From Ferruginibacter sp. (GTDB lineage Bacteria; Bacteroidota; Bacteroidia; Chitinophagales; Chitinophagaceae), in the NCBI GenBank assembly GCA_025352695.1, contig JANXSK010000014.1:1-63867 (forward strand): a stretch of 63,867 nucleotides of DNA, given 5' to 3'. The notes beneath the pieces were generated by a model, which was given only the letters and a program-made list of their open reading frames with translations, did no database searches and was not told the DNA's origin. This document shows, piece after piece, positions 56,792-63,867 of the stretch. The translations under genes were made by a program, and so were the position numbers. How positions within the stretch are numbered: the stretch's first letter is position 1; every line of letters begins with the position of its first letter.

Positions 56792-57220
56792 ATGCCAATA
56801 CAATTTTTTTTTCCTTCAATTAATATCACTTTGGGCAATAGAAGAAAATTAAAGGAATTTATTGACAACATATTTCGAAGTGAAGGAAAAAATCTTTTTT
56901 CTCTAGCAATAATTTTCTGTACCGATGAATATTTACTTACTATAAATAAGCAATTTTTACAACACGATTACTATACGGATATAATAACCTTTAATCTTGC
57001 TAAGCCTTCAGCTTATATAGAAGGTGAAATTTATATTAGCATTGAACGAATTAAAGAAAATGCCCTCGTTAACAAAGTAAGTGTTACCAACGAATTGCAC
57101 AGAATAATTTTTCACGGAGTTCTTCACTTGTGTGGTTTTAAAGATAAAAAGCGATCAGAAAAGGCTACAATGACAACTATGGAAAATAAATACCTGGATA
57201 GGTATTTTAGTTTGTTCTAA
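56792..57220 (+). CDS. ybeY: rRNA maturation endonuclease YbeY
   Basis: Zinc-dependent RNase for 16S rRNA 3' end processing and ribosome quality control. I start at the ATG at 56792 (142 residues, MPIQFFFPSINITLG); the frame is open upstream to a TTG at 56732, which would add a hydrophobic stretch not expected in YbeY. The family motif HGxxHxxGxxH reads HGVLHLCGFKDKK, so the third histidine is replaced by aspartate, a plausible alternative zinc ligand. The YTDIITFNL block is intact. Confidence 0.9.
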   Translation: MPIQFFFPSINITLGNRRKLKEFIDNIFRSEGKNLFSLAIIFCTDEYLLTINKQFLQHDYYTDIITFNLAKPSAYIEGEIYISIERIKENALVNKVSVTNELHRIIFHGVLHLCGFKDKKRSEKATMTTMENKYLDRYFSLF

Positions 57221-57312
57221 AATATACTATTCATTTATATAATTGCCCATATAATATTTATTCAATCAAAAATTCTCGCCTATAGCTAGTGCTCTCCAAT
57301 TTAACAATCTAT

Positions 57313-57328
57313 TGTTTCACGTAAAACG
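57313..57328 (+). promoter_or_regulatory. parS-like site (14 of 16 bases)
   Basis: TGTTTCACGTAAAACG differs from the universal ParB site TGTTTCACGTGAAACA at two positions. It lies about 0.8 kb upstream of mnmG, a gene often near the origin, and 5 kb from the DnaA-box region. It could instead be one of several operator copies upstream of the HNH-like gene. Confidence 0.4.
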
Positions 57329-57440
57329 GTTTCGGGATGAAACGTATATACAACCACTTTTGCGAACGTCTATTTTAGCCGCTTTTAAAAGATAAACAAA
57401 AAATAAGAAAGTTCCACGAAACACAGTTTCATACTGAAAC
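57329..57440. promoter_or_regulatory. GTTTC/GAAAC dyads upstream of the HNH-like gene
   Basis: GTTTC-GGGAT-GAAAC (57329-57343) and GTTTC-ATACT-GAAAC (57426-57440) share the same arms and 5-nt spacer. A degenerate copy, GTTCC-AC-GAAAC, is at 57411-57422. The last full dyad ends 6 nt before the -7 element of the gene, so a bound protein would block RNA polymerase. Confidence 0.45.
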
Positions 57441-57446
57441 ATCATT

Positions 57447-57454
57447 TAGTTTTG
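57447..57454 (+). promoter_or_regulatory. -7 promoter element of the HNH-like gene, predicted leaderless
   Basis: TAGTTTTG, exact TAnnTTTG, ends 4 nt before the ATG at 57459. A TTTC at 57427-57430, inside the GTTTC dyad, is the nearest -33 candidate (16-nt spacer). Confidence 0.45.
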
Positions 57455-57458
57455 TATT

Positions 57459-58073
57459 ATGGTAAGAAAAAAATGGACGCCTAAAGTTGAAATAACAGAA
57501 ACACTTTTAAAATTTAGAGAAAAAAGAAAGTGGCAATTAGCGCTAAGGAGATATGTGTTAGAAAAGAATATCAGTGCCAGCTATGCCATATACTTTGGCT
57601 TAAGTATTGAACAATTTAGAAAATGGATAGAAATACAATTTACAGATCAACTTAATTGGGGAAACTTTGGTTCAGTTTGGCAGTTTGATCATATTGTGCC
57701 CGTTGCCTATTTTGATTTTCTTATTGAGGAGGATCTGTGTTTGTGCTGGAATTTTATAAACATTAGGATTGAGGTGATTGATATTAATAAACTAAGGGCA
57801 AGGCATATTAATATTATGGCTGTAGGCCCTTATTTTGAAACACTTTATAATAAAACGGGGTTTTCGCTTTGTTTAAAAATGATACAAAAAATAAAGGATA
57901 TTGAAGCATTAAGCATAGTAAGTGAACCTGCAATTGAGGATTTTATAATTAAAAACCAAGCGGAGCTAAAAACAATTTCATTGCTTAATAAAGATGAATT
58001 TAATCAATTGAATACGGGTATGAGCTTAAGAAATATTTTACAGGAGAGGGAAATACTTAAAAGGTTTGGTTAA
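57459..58073 (+). CDS. HNH-endonuclease-like hypothetical protein
   Basis: 204 residues, basic N-terminus (MVRKKWTPKVEITETLLKFR). The middle resembles phage-type HNH/endonuclease VII-like proteins: LNWGNFGSVWQFDHIVPVAYFD (D77-H78-I79), LCWNFINIR (N101) and INKLRA (N110-K111) align with the H, N and final N/H positions of that fold. The zinc cysteines of classical HNH enzymes are absent. Residues about 130-204 are helical and of unknown role. It lies between ybeY and mnmG under a dyad-rich upstream region. I do not recognise an established family; nuclease activity is a motif-level inference. Confidence 0.8.
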   Translation: MVRKKWTPKVEITETLLKFREKRKWQLALRRYVLEKNISASYAIYFGLSIEQFRKWIEIQFTDQLNWGNFGSVWQFDHIVPVAYFDFLIEEDLCLCWNFINIRIEVIDINKLRARHINIMAVGPYFETLYNKTGFSLCLKMIQKIKDIEALSIVSEPAIEDFIIKNQAELKTISLLNKDEFNQLNTGMSLRNILQEREILKRFG

Positions 58074-58120
58074 AGAAACGCTATTAAATACTATCCACTT
58101 ACTTTAACTTTACGCCAGAT

Positions 58121-59989
58121 ATGTTTCAAGAATATGATATAATTGTTGTTGGCGCTGGGCACGCTGGTTGTGAAGCTGCTGCTGCTGCCGCTAATTTAGG
58201 TAGTAAAGTGTTGTTGATAAGCATGAATATGCAGACAATTGCCCAAATGAGTTGTAATCCTGCTATGGGTGGTATTGCCAAAGGACAGATAGTTAGAGAA
58301 ATTGATGCGATGGGAGGCTATAGTGGAATAGTTACGGATCTAAGTATGATTCAATTTAGAATGTTAAACCGTTCCAAAGGACCAGCCATGTGGAGTCCTA
58401 GAGCGCAAAGTGATAGGATGCTTTTTGCAGGTAAGTGGAGAGAGTTGCTTGAAAATACATTGAACGTAGATTTTTACCAGGACATGGTAAATAGTTTATT
58501 AATAAAAGACGGTCAAGTTAGGGGAGTAATAACAGGATTGGGGCATGAAATTAAAGCCAAAGGGGTGGTGTTGACCAATGGAACATTTCTTAATGGCGTA
58601 ATTCATATTGGGGAAAAGCAATTGGGAGGAGGAAGAATGGCCGAAAAAGCAGCCACTGGAATTACAGAACAGTTAGTTAGTCTTGGTTTTGTGAGCGACC
58701 GTTTAAAAACAGGAACTCCACCAAGAATTGATGGGCGTAGTCTTGATTATAGTAAAATGGAAGAACAGAAAGGTGATAGCGAAATCGTTGGCTTTAGTTA
58801 CCTTGATGTTCCTAAAATTACACCGGCACAACAAAAAAGTTGCTGGATTACTTATACTAATCAAAATGTGCATGATATATTAAAGACAGGGTTTGAAAAA
58901 AGTCCCATGTTTCAAGGTCGTATTCAAGGAACGGGACCGAGGTATTGTCCAAGTATAGAAGATAAAATAAACCGCTTTGCAGAAAGAGATCGCCATCAAT
59001 TATTTGTAGAGCCGGAAGGGTTCAATACTGTGGAGATTTATGTAAATGGCTTTTCTTCCTCTTTACCAGAAGAGGTTCAGTATAAAGCACTTACAATGGT
59101 TCCTGGTTTTGAAAAATGTAAAATGTTTAGGCCTGGATATGCAATTGAATATGATTTTTTTCCACCAACCCAATTAATATACAGTTTAGAGACAAAGCTG
59201 ATCCAAAACTTGTTTTTTGCTGGACAAATAAATGGCACTACCGGATATGAAGAAGCCGCCTGTCAGGGATTAATGGCAGGTATAAATGCGCATCAAAAAG
59301 TAAAAGAGCTACAGCCGGTTGTATTGAAAAGAAGTGAGGCATACATAGGCGTACTAATTGATGATCTAATTAATAAAGGAACAGATGAACCTTACCGGAT
59401 GTTTACAAGCAGGGCAGAATACAGAACGTTATTGCGCCAAGATAATGCAGATGTTCGCTTAACAGCATTAAGTTATAAGATTGGTTTGGCATCTCAGGAA
59501 AGAATGGATAAAGTGAGTGCTAAAATGGAAGCGGTGGATAAAGCAAAAGAAATACTTGGAGCAATATCACTTGAGCCAAATCAAATCAATGAATTTTTAG
59601 AAAGCGTACAGTCTTCACCGTTAGTAAATAAGCAAAAAATTTTACAGTTATTATTGAGGCCCAATATAGGTTTGGATGCGATGCAGCAAGCTGTCCCAAA
59701 CTTGAAAGTGGCTTTATTGGAATTTGATAAGGAAACTTTAGAACAAGTAGAAATACTAACTAAATATGATACTTACATTGAAAAAGAAAAGGAACTCGTT
59801 ACTAAAATGAGCCAACTGGAAGACTTGCTAATACCAGATAATTTTAATTATGATAAATTGTTTTCATTAAGCAATGAAGCCCGTCAAAAATTCATCAAAA
59901 TTAAGCCACGTACACTTGGGCAGGCATCCCGAATTTCTGGTGTTAATCCAAGTGATGTACAAATATTAATGGTTTTTATGGGAAGATAA
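58121..59989 (+). CDS. mnmG: tRNA uridine 5-carboxymethylaminomethyl modification enzyme
   Basis: FAD-dependent enzyme that, with MnmE, modifies U34 of several tRNAs; 622 residues, normal length. The FAD motif is VVGAGHAGCEAAAAAANLG; further blocks are SCNPAMGGIAKGQIVREIDAMGG, RMLNRSKGPAMWSPRAQSDR, RLKTGTPPRIDGRS, GQINGTTGYEEAACQGLMAG and the C-terminal RTLGQASRISGVNPSDVQIL. It follows the HNH-like gene by 47 bp. In many bacteria this gene lies near the replication origin. Confidence 0.98.
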   Translation: MFQEYDIIVVGAGHAGCEAAAAAANLGSKVLLISMNMQTIAQMSCNPAMGGIAKGQIVREIDAMGGYSGIVTDLSMIQFRMLNRSKGPAMWSPRAQSDRMLFAGKWRELLENTLNVDFYQDMVNSLLIKDGQVRGVITGLGHEIKAKGVVLTNGTFLNGVIHIGEKQLGGGRMAEKAATGITEQLVSLGFVSDRLKTGTPPRIDGRSLDYSKMEEQKGDSEIVGFSYLDVPKITPAQQKSCWITYTNQNVHDILKTGFEKSPMFQGRIQGTGPRYCPSIEDKINRFAERDRHQLFVEPEGFNTVEIYVNGFSSSLPEEVQYKALTMVPGFEKCKMFRPGYAIEYDFFPPTQLIYSLETKLIQNLFFAGQINGTTGYEEAACQGLMAGINAHQKVKELQPVVLKRSEAYIGVLIDDLINKGTDEPYRMFTSRAEYRTLLRQDNADVRLTALSYKIGLASQERMDKVSAKMEAVDKAKEILGAISLEPNQINEFLESVQSSPLVNKQKILQLLLRPNIGLDAMQQAVPNLKVALLEFDKETLEQVEILTKYDTYIEKEKELVTKMSQLEDLLIPDNFNYDKLFSLSNEARQKFIKIKPRTLGQASRISGVNPSDVQILMVFMGR

Positions 59990-60024
59990 AATGTATCTAC
60001 TTTTCATTAAATAAATAATAAAAT

Positions 60025-60540
60025 ATGCCACTAAATTTTTCTATCTATTCGCCCAAAGAATTGATATTTGAAAGCATCGCAGAATATTTACATAAATTAG
60101 ATTTGAAAATAGATAAAAATGACAGCACCAAGCCATGGGGAGGTTTTTTTGTTTTGGATGAAGGTGAGGCTGGAAAATTTATAGCTTTGTACTTTCCACA
60201 TTTAACAGAGGAAGAATTAAGTATTTCAGGAAAATTAAGTCCTAAAATATTAATAGTTGCACCAAACAAAAGATTAAGCTGGCAATACCATCACCGCAGG
60301 GCTGAAATTTGGAAGTTGATAGGTGGAGTAGCTGGCGTAATTACCAGTGATACGGATGAAGAAAAGGAAATTACACATTTAAATATTGGCGATATCATTC
60401 AACTAAAACAAGGAGAGCGCCATCGATTAATTGGATTGGATGGATGGGGTATCGTTGCAGAAATATGGCAGCATACAGATATAGAAAATCCGAGTGATGA
60501 AGACGATATCGTTAGAGTGCAGGATGACTTTGGCAGGTAA
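60025..60540 (+). CDS. Cupin protein, type II mannose-6-phosphate isomerase-like
   Basis: 171 residues with one cupin barrel: TKPWGGFFVLDE at the entry, KRLSWQYHHRRAEIWKLIGG with metal-binding histidines and a glutamate, and LKQGERHRLIGLDGWGIVAEIWQHTD with the last histidine. The closest family is the cupin domain of type II mannose-6-phosphate isomerases, often labelled phosphoheptose isomerase in Bacteroidota; the true substrate is uncertain. It is 35 bp behind mnmG, probably read through from it, and convergent with the helicase gene. Confidence 0.85.
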   Translation: MPLNFSIYSPKELIFESIAEYLHKLDLKIDKNDSTKPWGGFFVLDEGEAGKFIALYFPHLTEEELSISGKLSPKILIVAPNKRLSWQYHHRRAEIWKLIGGVAGVITSDTDEEKEITHLNIGDIIQLKQGERHRLIGLDGWGIVAEIWQHTDIENPSDEDDIVRVQDDFGR

Positions 60541-60554
60541 AAAACTTTTATATA

Positions 60555-63062
60555 CTAAAGAGAAGTCATCTTTTTTAAAGTGGCTAATACAATTTTTACT
60601 TCACCATAACTAATACCATCCGTAATGTTTTCCATGATTGTTTTGTGCACTTCGTAGCCATATTTTGTTACTGCATCTTTTATGGAATTTTGTTTTTCTG
60701 CACTTACCAAATCATTAATATCAATTTCTCCGATCCCAACAAAATAAGAAAGATGACCTTCAATAGTTCCTATAGTTAGGTTTCTTTTTATTGCAATTTG
60801 ATGTATAGTTTTTCCTTCTTTAAATAAAATAAAACTAGTTGTTTTTGTATCTGTTTTAACTTCTACACTTTTTTGTTTTCGCTTTACTTTTACCGGTATT
60901 GCTATCATGTTGGTATGTAAATTATTTTCTTCGCAATACGTATTTATAATTGATAAAAAAGATTGACCAAACTGCTGTGTTTTTACTTTTCCAAAACCGC
61001 TTATTTGGTTTAATTCATTAAATGTTTGCGGTAGATAGCGGGCCATTTCATCAAGCCCGTTGCTATTTGCAACCATGTAAACAGGTATATTTTTTTGCTC
61101 GCAAATATCATCTCTTTTCTTTTGTAATTGTTTATATAAATCCGGATACGGACTGTCATTTTTTTGATAAGACGATTTACCAGCATACATATTTACGGAT
61201 AAGTATGGTTTTATAAAAGTTCTTTTTTGAAGCTGGTATGTATTTACGATAAAACCATCTTTACATCCTGTAAATAAATGTTTGCGGAAACAAACGCTTT
61301 GATACAAATCTGCTAATAATTTATTACTGTCAATACCAACGATTTTACTATCCGTTACAGCATTGCATTTATTTATTTGCTGTTTAACATTTTCTAATTC
61401 AGTACAAAAATGTTCACTGGCACCAACGATCCTTTTCTGCAGCACTTCATTATTTTCGGGAAGTTCTGACAGGCTTAATAATTCATTAAGTTTAGGTAAA
61501 AATTTTGTAGCAATAACCTTCATTTTTTCCACTGAAGTATCCAGTATTTCAGCCCATGTTGTTGCTTCCGAATTAAAAATAGTTGTTTGTAAAGTCAAAA
61601 AAGATAACAGTGCTTTTGAACTTAATTGCAATTCAAAAAAGTCAAATAATTGCAATAAAGTCTCTTTCTGAAAAGCATGTTTTGCCTGATGTAATAATTT
61701 TAATTGTGTAGCAGATGTATGTTGATTGGAAGCAAATTCACCAATACGTTTATCACTACGCAAACTGTGGTTGTTGATACGGCTATGCAAAATCATACCT
61801 TCTAAAGTTGTACAACGACTTAAAGCAACATATACTTGCCCTGGCGCAAAAGCCTCCCCGGCATCAATGATGGCTTTTTCAAACGTAAGACCCTGGCTTT
61901 TGTGTATAGTAATAGCCCAAGCCATTCGCAATGGAAATTGTGTAAAAGAACCGATTTCATTTTCGTCAATTTGGTTGGTTGTTTTATCAAGACTGTAACG
62001 AATGTTTTTCCATTTTTCTTTTTTCACCTCAATGGCTAAAGTGTTTCCTTCACACAGAACAAAAATTTTGTCATCTTCTATTTTATCAACAATACCAATC
62101 TTACCATTAAAATACCTGCGAATTTTTTCAATATCATTTTTTAAAAACATCACCTGTGTACCAATCTTCAATTTTAAATTTAGATCTGCAGGGTAAGATT
62201 TTTCGTAAAATTCACCTTCTACAATTGCATCAAAATTGTACAGTTTACCATTTAGTTCATTCAGTGCTTTAAAGTTAATGTTATCGGCTTTACTATTGTG
62301 TGTGGTAAGGGTAATGTAATTTTCTTCTCTTAATGGATTAAATTGAGGGAGGTAACGACTGTGTAATAATTCATATCCCTCCTGATCCATTTCGTTGTTA
62401 CGTACCTGGTTTAATATATGTACAAAGGCCCCATCGTTTTGCCGGTAAATTTTATTAAGTTCTACATATACCGGTTGTTGCGATTCTATCACGTGGCTGT
62501 TAAAAAAATATTCACTTTTGTAGTAAGGTGATAGGAGTTCCCATTCTTCCTTTTTTATAACAGGAGGTAACTGGTACATATCCCCAATCAATAAAACTTG
62601 TACGCCGCCAAAAGACGCTGTATGCTGACTGCGAACATGTCGCAGCACCGTATCAATTGCATCGAGCACATCACAGCGCACCATACTAATTTCATCAATA
62701 ATTAGCAGCTCTAATTTTTGCATTACCTCTTTGCGGTCGTTTGTTAAACGCAGGCGGCCAATGAGGCTGTGCTTATCGCTTATTGCTTCGTTATTGCCAT
62801 AACCTTTACTAACGGGAATGAAAGGAGTAAAAGGCAATTGAAAAAACGAATGGATGGTAGTGCCACCCGCATTTATGGCCGCTACGCCTGTAGGAGCTAC
62901 TACTACAGTATTTTTTACTTCGTTTTCTTTTACGTGTTTTAAAAATGTGGTTTTACCTGTACCCGCTTTACCCGTCAAAAATACCGAGGCATTTGTATAA
63001 TTAACAAAGTCGGATGCTAATTGAAAAGAAATGTTTGTTATATCTGTACTATTAGTAGCCAA
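60555..63062 (-). CDS. Pif1/RecD-like SF1 helicase fused to HRDC and HTH domains
   Basis: 835 residues. The AAA/SF1 helicase part spans about 1-440: Walker A GKAGTGKTTFLK (31-42), LLIIDEISMVRCD (about 113-125), GDMYQLPPV, and the C-terminal WAITIHKSQGLTFEKAIID and QVYVALSRCT. Then follow a linker with coiled segments, an HRDC domain at about 640-730 (KKRDDICEQKNIPVYMVANS, ELNQISGFGKVKTQQFGQ) and a helix-turn-helix (HTH_40-like) tail at about 760-830. Likely a DNA helicase in replication or repair. Typical of Bacteroidota. Confidence 0.93.
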   Translation of the reverse strand: MATNSTDITNISFQLASDFVNYTNASVFLTGKAGTGKTTFLKHVKENEVKNTVVVAPTGVAAINAGGTTIHSFFQLPFTPFIPVSKGYGNNEAISDKHSLIGRLRLTNDRKEVMQKLELLIIDEISMVRCDVLDAIDTVLRHVRSQHTASFGGVQVLLIGDMYQLPPVIKKEEWELLSPYYKSEYFFNSHVIESQQPVYVELNKIYRQNDGAFVHILNQVRNNEMDQEGYELLHSRYLPQFNPLREENYITLTTHNSKADNINFKALNELNGKLYNFDAIVEGEFYEKSYPADLNLKLKIGTQVMFLKNDIEKIRRYFNGKIGIVDKIEDDKIFVLCEGNTLAIEVKKEKWKNIRYSLDKTTNQIDENEIGSFTQFPLRMAWAITIHKSQGLTFEKAIIDAGEAFAPGQVYVALSRCTTLEGMILHSRINNHSLRSDKRIGEFASNQHTSATQLKLLHQAKHAFQKETLLQLFDFFELQLSSKALLSFLTLQTTIFNSEATTWAEILDTSVEKMKVIATKFLPKLNELLSLSELPENNEVLQKRIVGASEHFCTELENVKQQINKCNAVTDSKIVGIDSNKLLADLYQSVCFRKHLFTGCKDGFIVNTYQLQKRTFIKPYLSVNMYAGKSSYQKNDSPYPDLYKQLQKKRDDICEQKNIPVYMVANSNGLDEMARYLPQTFNELNQISGFGKVKTQQFGQSFLSIINTYCEENNLHTNMIAIPVKVKRKQKSVEVKTDTKTTSFILFKEGKTIHQIAIKRNLTIGTIEGHLSYFVGIGEIDINDLVSAEKQNSIKDAVTKYGYEVHKTIMENITDGISYGEVKIVLATLKKMTSL

Positions 63063-63223
63063 GAAGCAGGATTGTTTTATTATTAAATGAAAAGAATTTA
63101 TAAAGAAGAATCAAAAATCTTCCTAATAACAAGGTTTAAATACAAATAAAATTACGAAAAAAGGATCGCACTAACTTAAGCAAAATAAGGTACTTAGGTT
63201 TTGTGCAATCCATAATAGGCCGC

Positions 63224-63568
63224 CTAAGCCTTGGGTTTGTCATTCAACAACAACAATTCATTTACCTGTACTTCGCTGATGTATTTTTTAGTGCCGTCCT
63301 TATCCGTATAATTTCTGTTAATGAGTTTTCCTTCAATCATCACTTCGGTACCTTTTTGTAAAAATTTTTCTGCAAGCTCAGCCACTTTACCCCAGGCTAT
63401 TAAATTGTGCCAGGTGGTTTCGGTTACTTTTTCACCTTTTGCATTGCGGTAATTTTCGTTGGTGGCTATGCTGAAACGAGCCATCTTTTTTCCACTTTCT
63501 ATACTTTTAATTTCTGGGGCGTTGCCTAAATTACCAATTAGTTGAACTTTGTTTTTTAATGCGTACAT
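63224..63568 (-). CDS. ssb: Single-stranded DNA-binding protein, short form
   Basis: 114 residues forming just an OB fold: NKVQLIGNLGNAPEIKSIESG, KKMARFSIATNENY, ETTWHNLIAWGKVAELAEKF, GTEVMIEGKLINRNYTDKDG. It lacks the glycine-rich linker and the acidic DDDIPF-like tail that recruits repair proteins; it ends LLLNDKPKA. This suggests a secondary SSB paralogue, with a full-length one elsewhere. The helicase gene starts 161 bp downstream on the same strand, so cotranscription is possible. Confidence 0.94.
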   Translation of the reverse strand: MYALKNKVQLIGNLGNAPEIKSIESGKKMARFSIATNENYRNAKGEKVTETTWHNLIAWGKVAELAEKFLQKGTEVMIEGKLINRNYTDKDGTKKYISEVQVNELLLLNDKPKA

Positions 63569-63768
63569 GGTTGTAAATTTTTAGAATTTTTAAATTTTGT
63601 TATCTCAATCAACCGAAAGGCGCCGTTTCTATTGACAATGCAAAGATGCGCCTGGCTTAAAATGATAACCGTACTTTAGTCGTTTATAGTTGTATATAAC
63701 CGTTTGTAAACGCTTGTACTTGTAAAAAACAAATTGTATCTTTTCTTCATAGATCAATACCATGGCTT

Positions 63769-63867
63769 ATGACAACTGATATTGCTGCCAAAACATGTTT
63801 AACCTGCGGAAAGCCTTTGAAAGGCAGAACGGATAAAAAATTTTGTGATGACTACTGTCGAAATGGA
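63769..63867 (+). CDS. Zinc-ribbon protein, N-terminal fragment cut by the window end
   Basis: ATG at 63769 opens a frame that runs off the window after 33 codons. Product start: MTTDIAAKTCLTCGKPLKGR, followed by DKKFCDDYCRNG. The two pairs C-x2-C and C-x3-C form a zinc-ribbon-like site. I know this sequence style from short Bacteroidota proteins of unknown function with a membrane or helical C-terminus, but only the ribbon is visible. Divergent from ssb across 200 bp. Confidence 0.75.
   Translation, partial: MTTDIAAKTCLTCGKPLKGRTDKKFCDDYCRNG

Overview
The window reads as chromosomal DNA of a Bacteroidota member, most like a Chitinophagaceae-type Chitinophagia bacterium. Reasons: AT-rich DNA; promoters of the Bacteroidota form TTTG-N19-TAnnTTTG (best example upstream of ppiD, 52019-52049) with almost no Shine-Dalgarno sequences; and lineage-typical genes such as an S46 dipeptidyl peptidase, a PadR/PspC pair, a DUF2480 protein, a bacterial GH3 protein, a Kdo8N-type kdnB/kdsB set and a futalosine-pathway mqnC. 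I see no rRNA, tRNA, CRISPR array, insertion sequence or prophage. The region looks like core chromosome.

Layout. 1-7.7 kb: a SulP anion transporter with an apparent frameshift, divergent from a TetR regulator; then a minus-strand run of membrane protein, paired M16 peptidases and a PDZ aspartyl protease, followed by mqnC and a DUF3817 protein. 8.3-18 kb: a possible 44-residue protein, a SWIM-SNF2 helicase, comB with an SRPBCC protein, gcvT, and padR-pspC. 18.6-29 kb: an outer-membrane barrel protein, a parvulin with a TlpA-like thioredoxin, rlmD, two rhomboids (the second without the catalytic serine), an EEP-family protein and cysS. 29-38 kb: fbp and pckA (gluconeogenesis), then phenylalanine/tyrosine catabolism (phenylalanine hydroxylase, HPPD, homogentisate dioxygenase, FAH-family hydrolase, flavin reductase). 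38-52 kb: alkA, fRMsr, dienelactone hydrolase, S46 peptidase, GH3, kdsB/DUF2007/kdnB (modified Kdo), mtgA, LysE, DUF2480 and ppiD. 52-63.9 kb: nadA, a 2OG oxygenase, chrA, nadD, feoA, ybeY, an HNH-like protein, mnmG, a cupin, a Pif1-like helicase, ssb and the start of a zinc-ribbon protein.

Three non-coding signals stand out. (1) Four genes carry an exact TAnnTTTG -7 element ending only 4-5 nt before the start codon (rlmD GTG, rhomboid ATG, chrA TTG, HNH-like ATG), which predicts leaderless mRNAs and explains non-ATG starts. (2) A 572-bp very AT-rich gap at 51994-52565, with a perfect DnaA box next to the ppiD promoter, sits where gene polarity changes from mainly minus to mainly plus. About 5 kb further, upstream of the HNH-like gene and mnmG, lies a 14/16 match to the ParB site parS together with related GTTTC/GAAAC dyads. 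Together these suggest, but do not prove, an origin-proximal segment. (3) A perfect 7-bp inverted repeat overlaps the predicted padR promoter and is a good operator candidate.

All functions are assigned from sequence motifs and family knowledge only; no database search was run.
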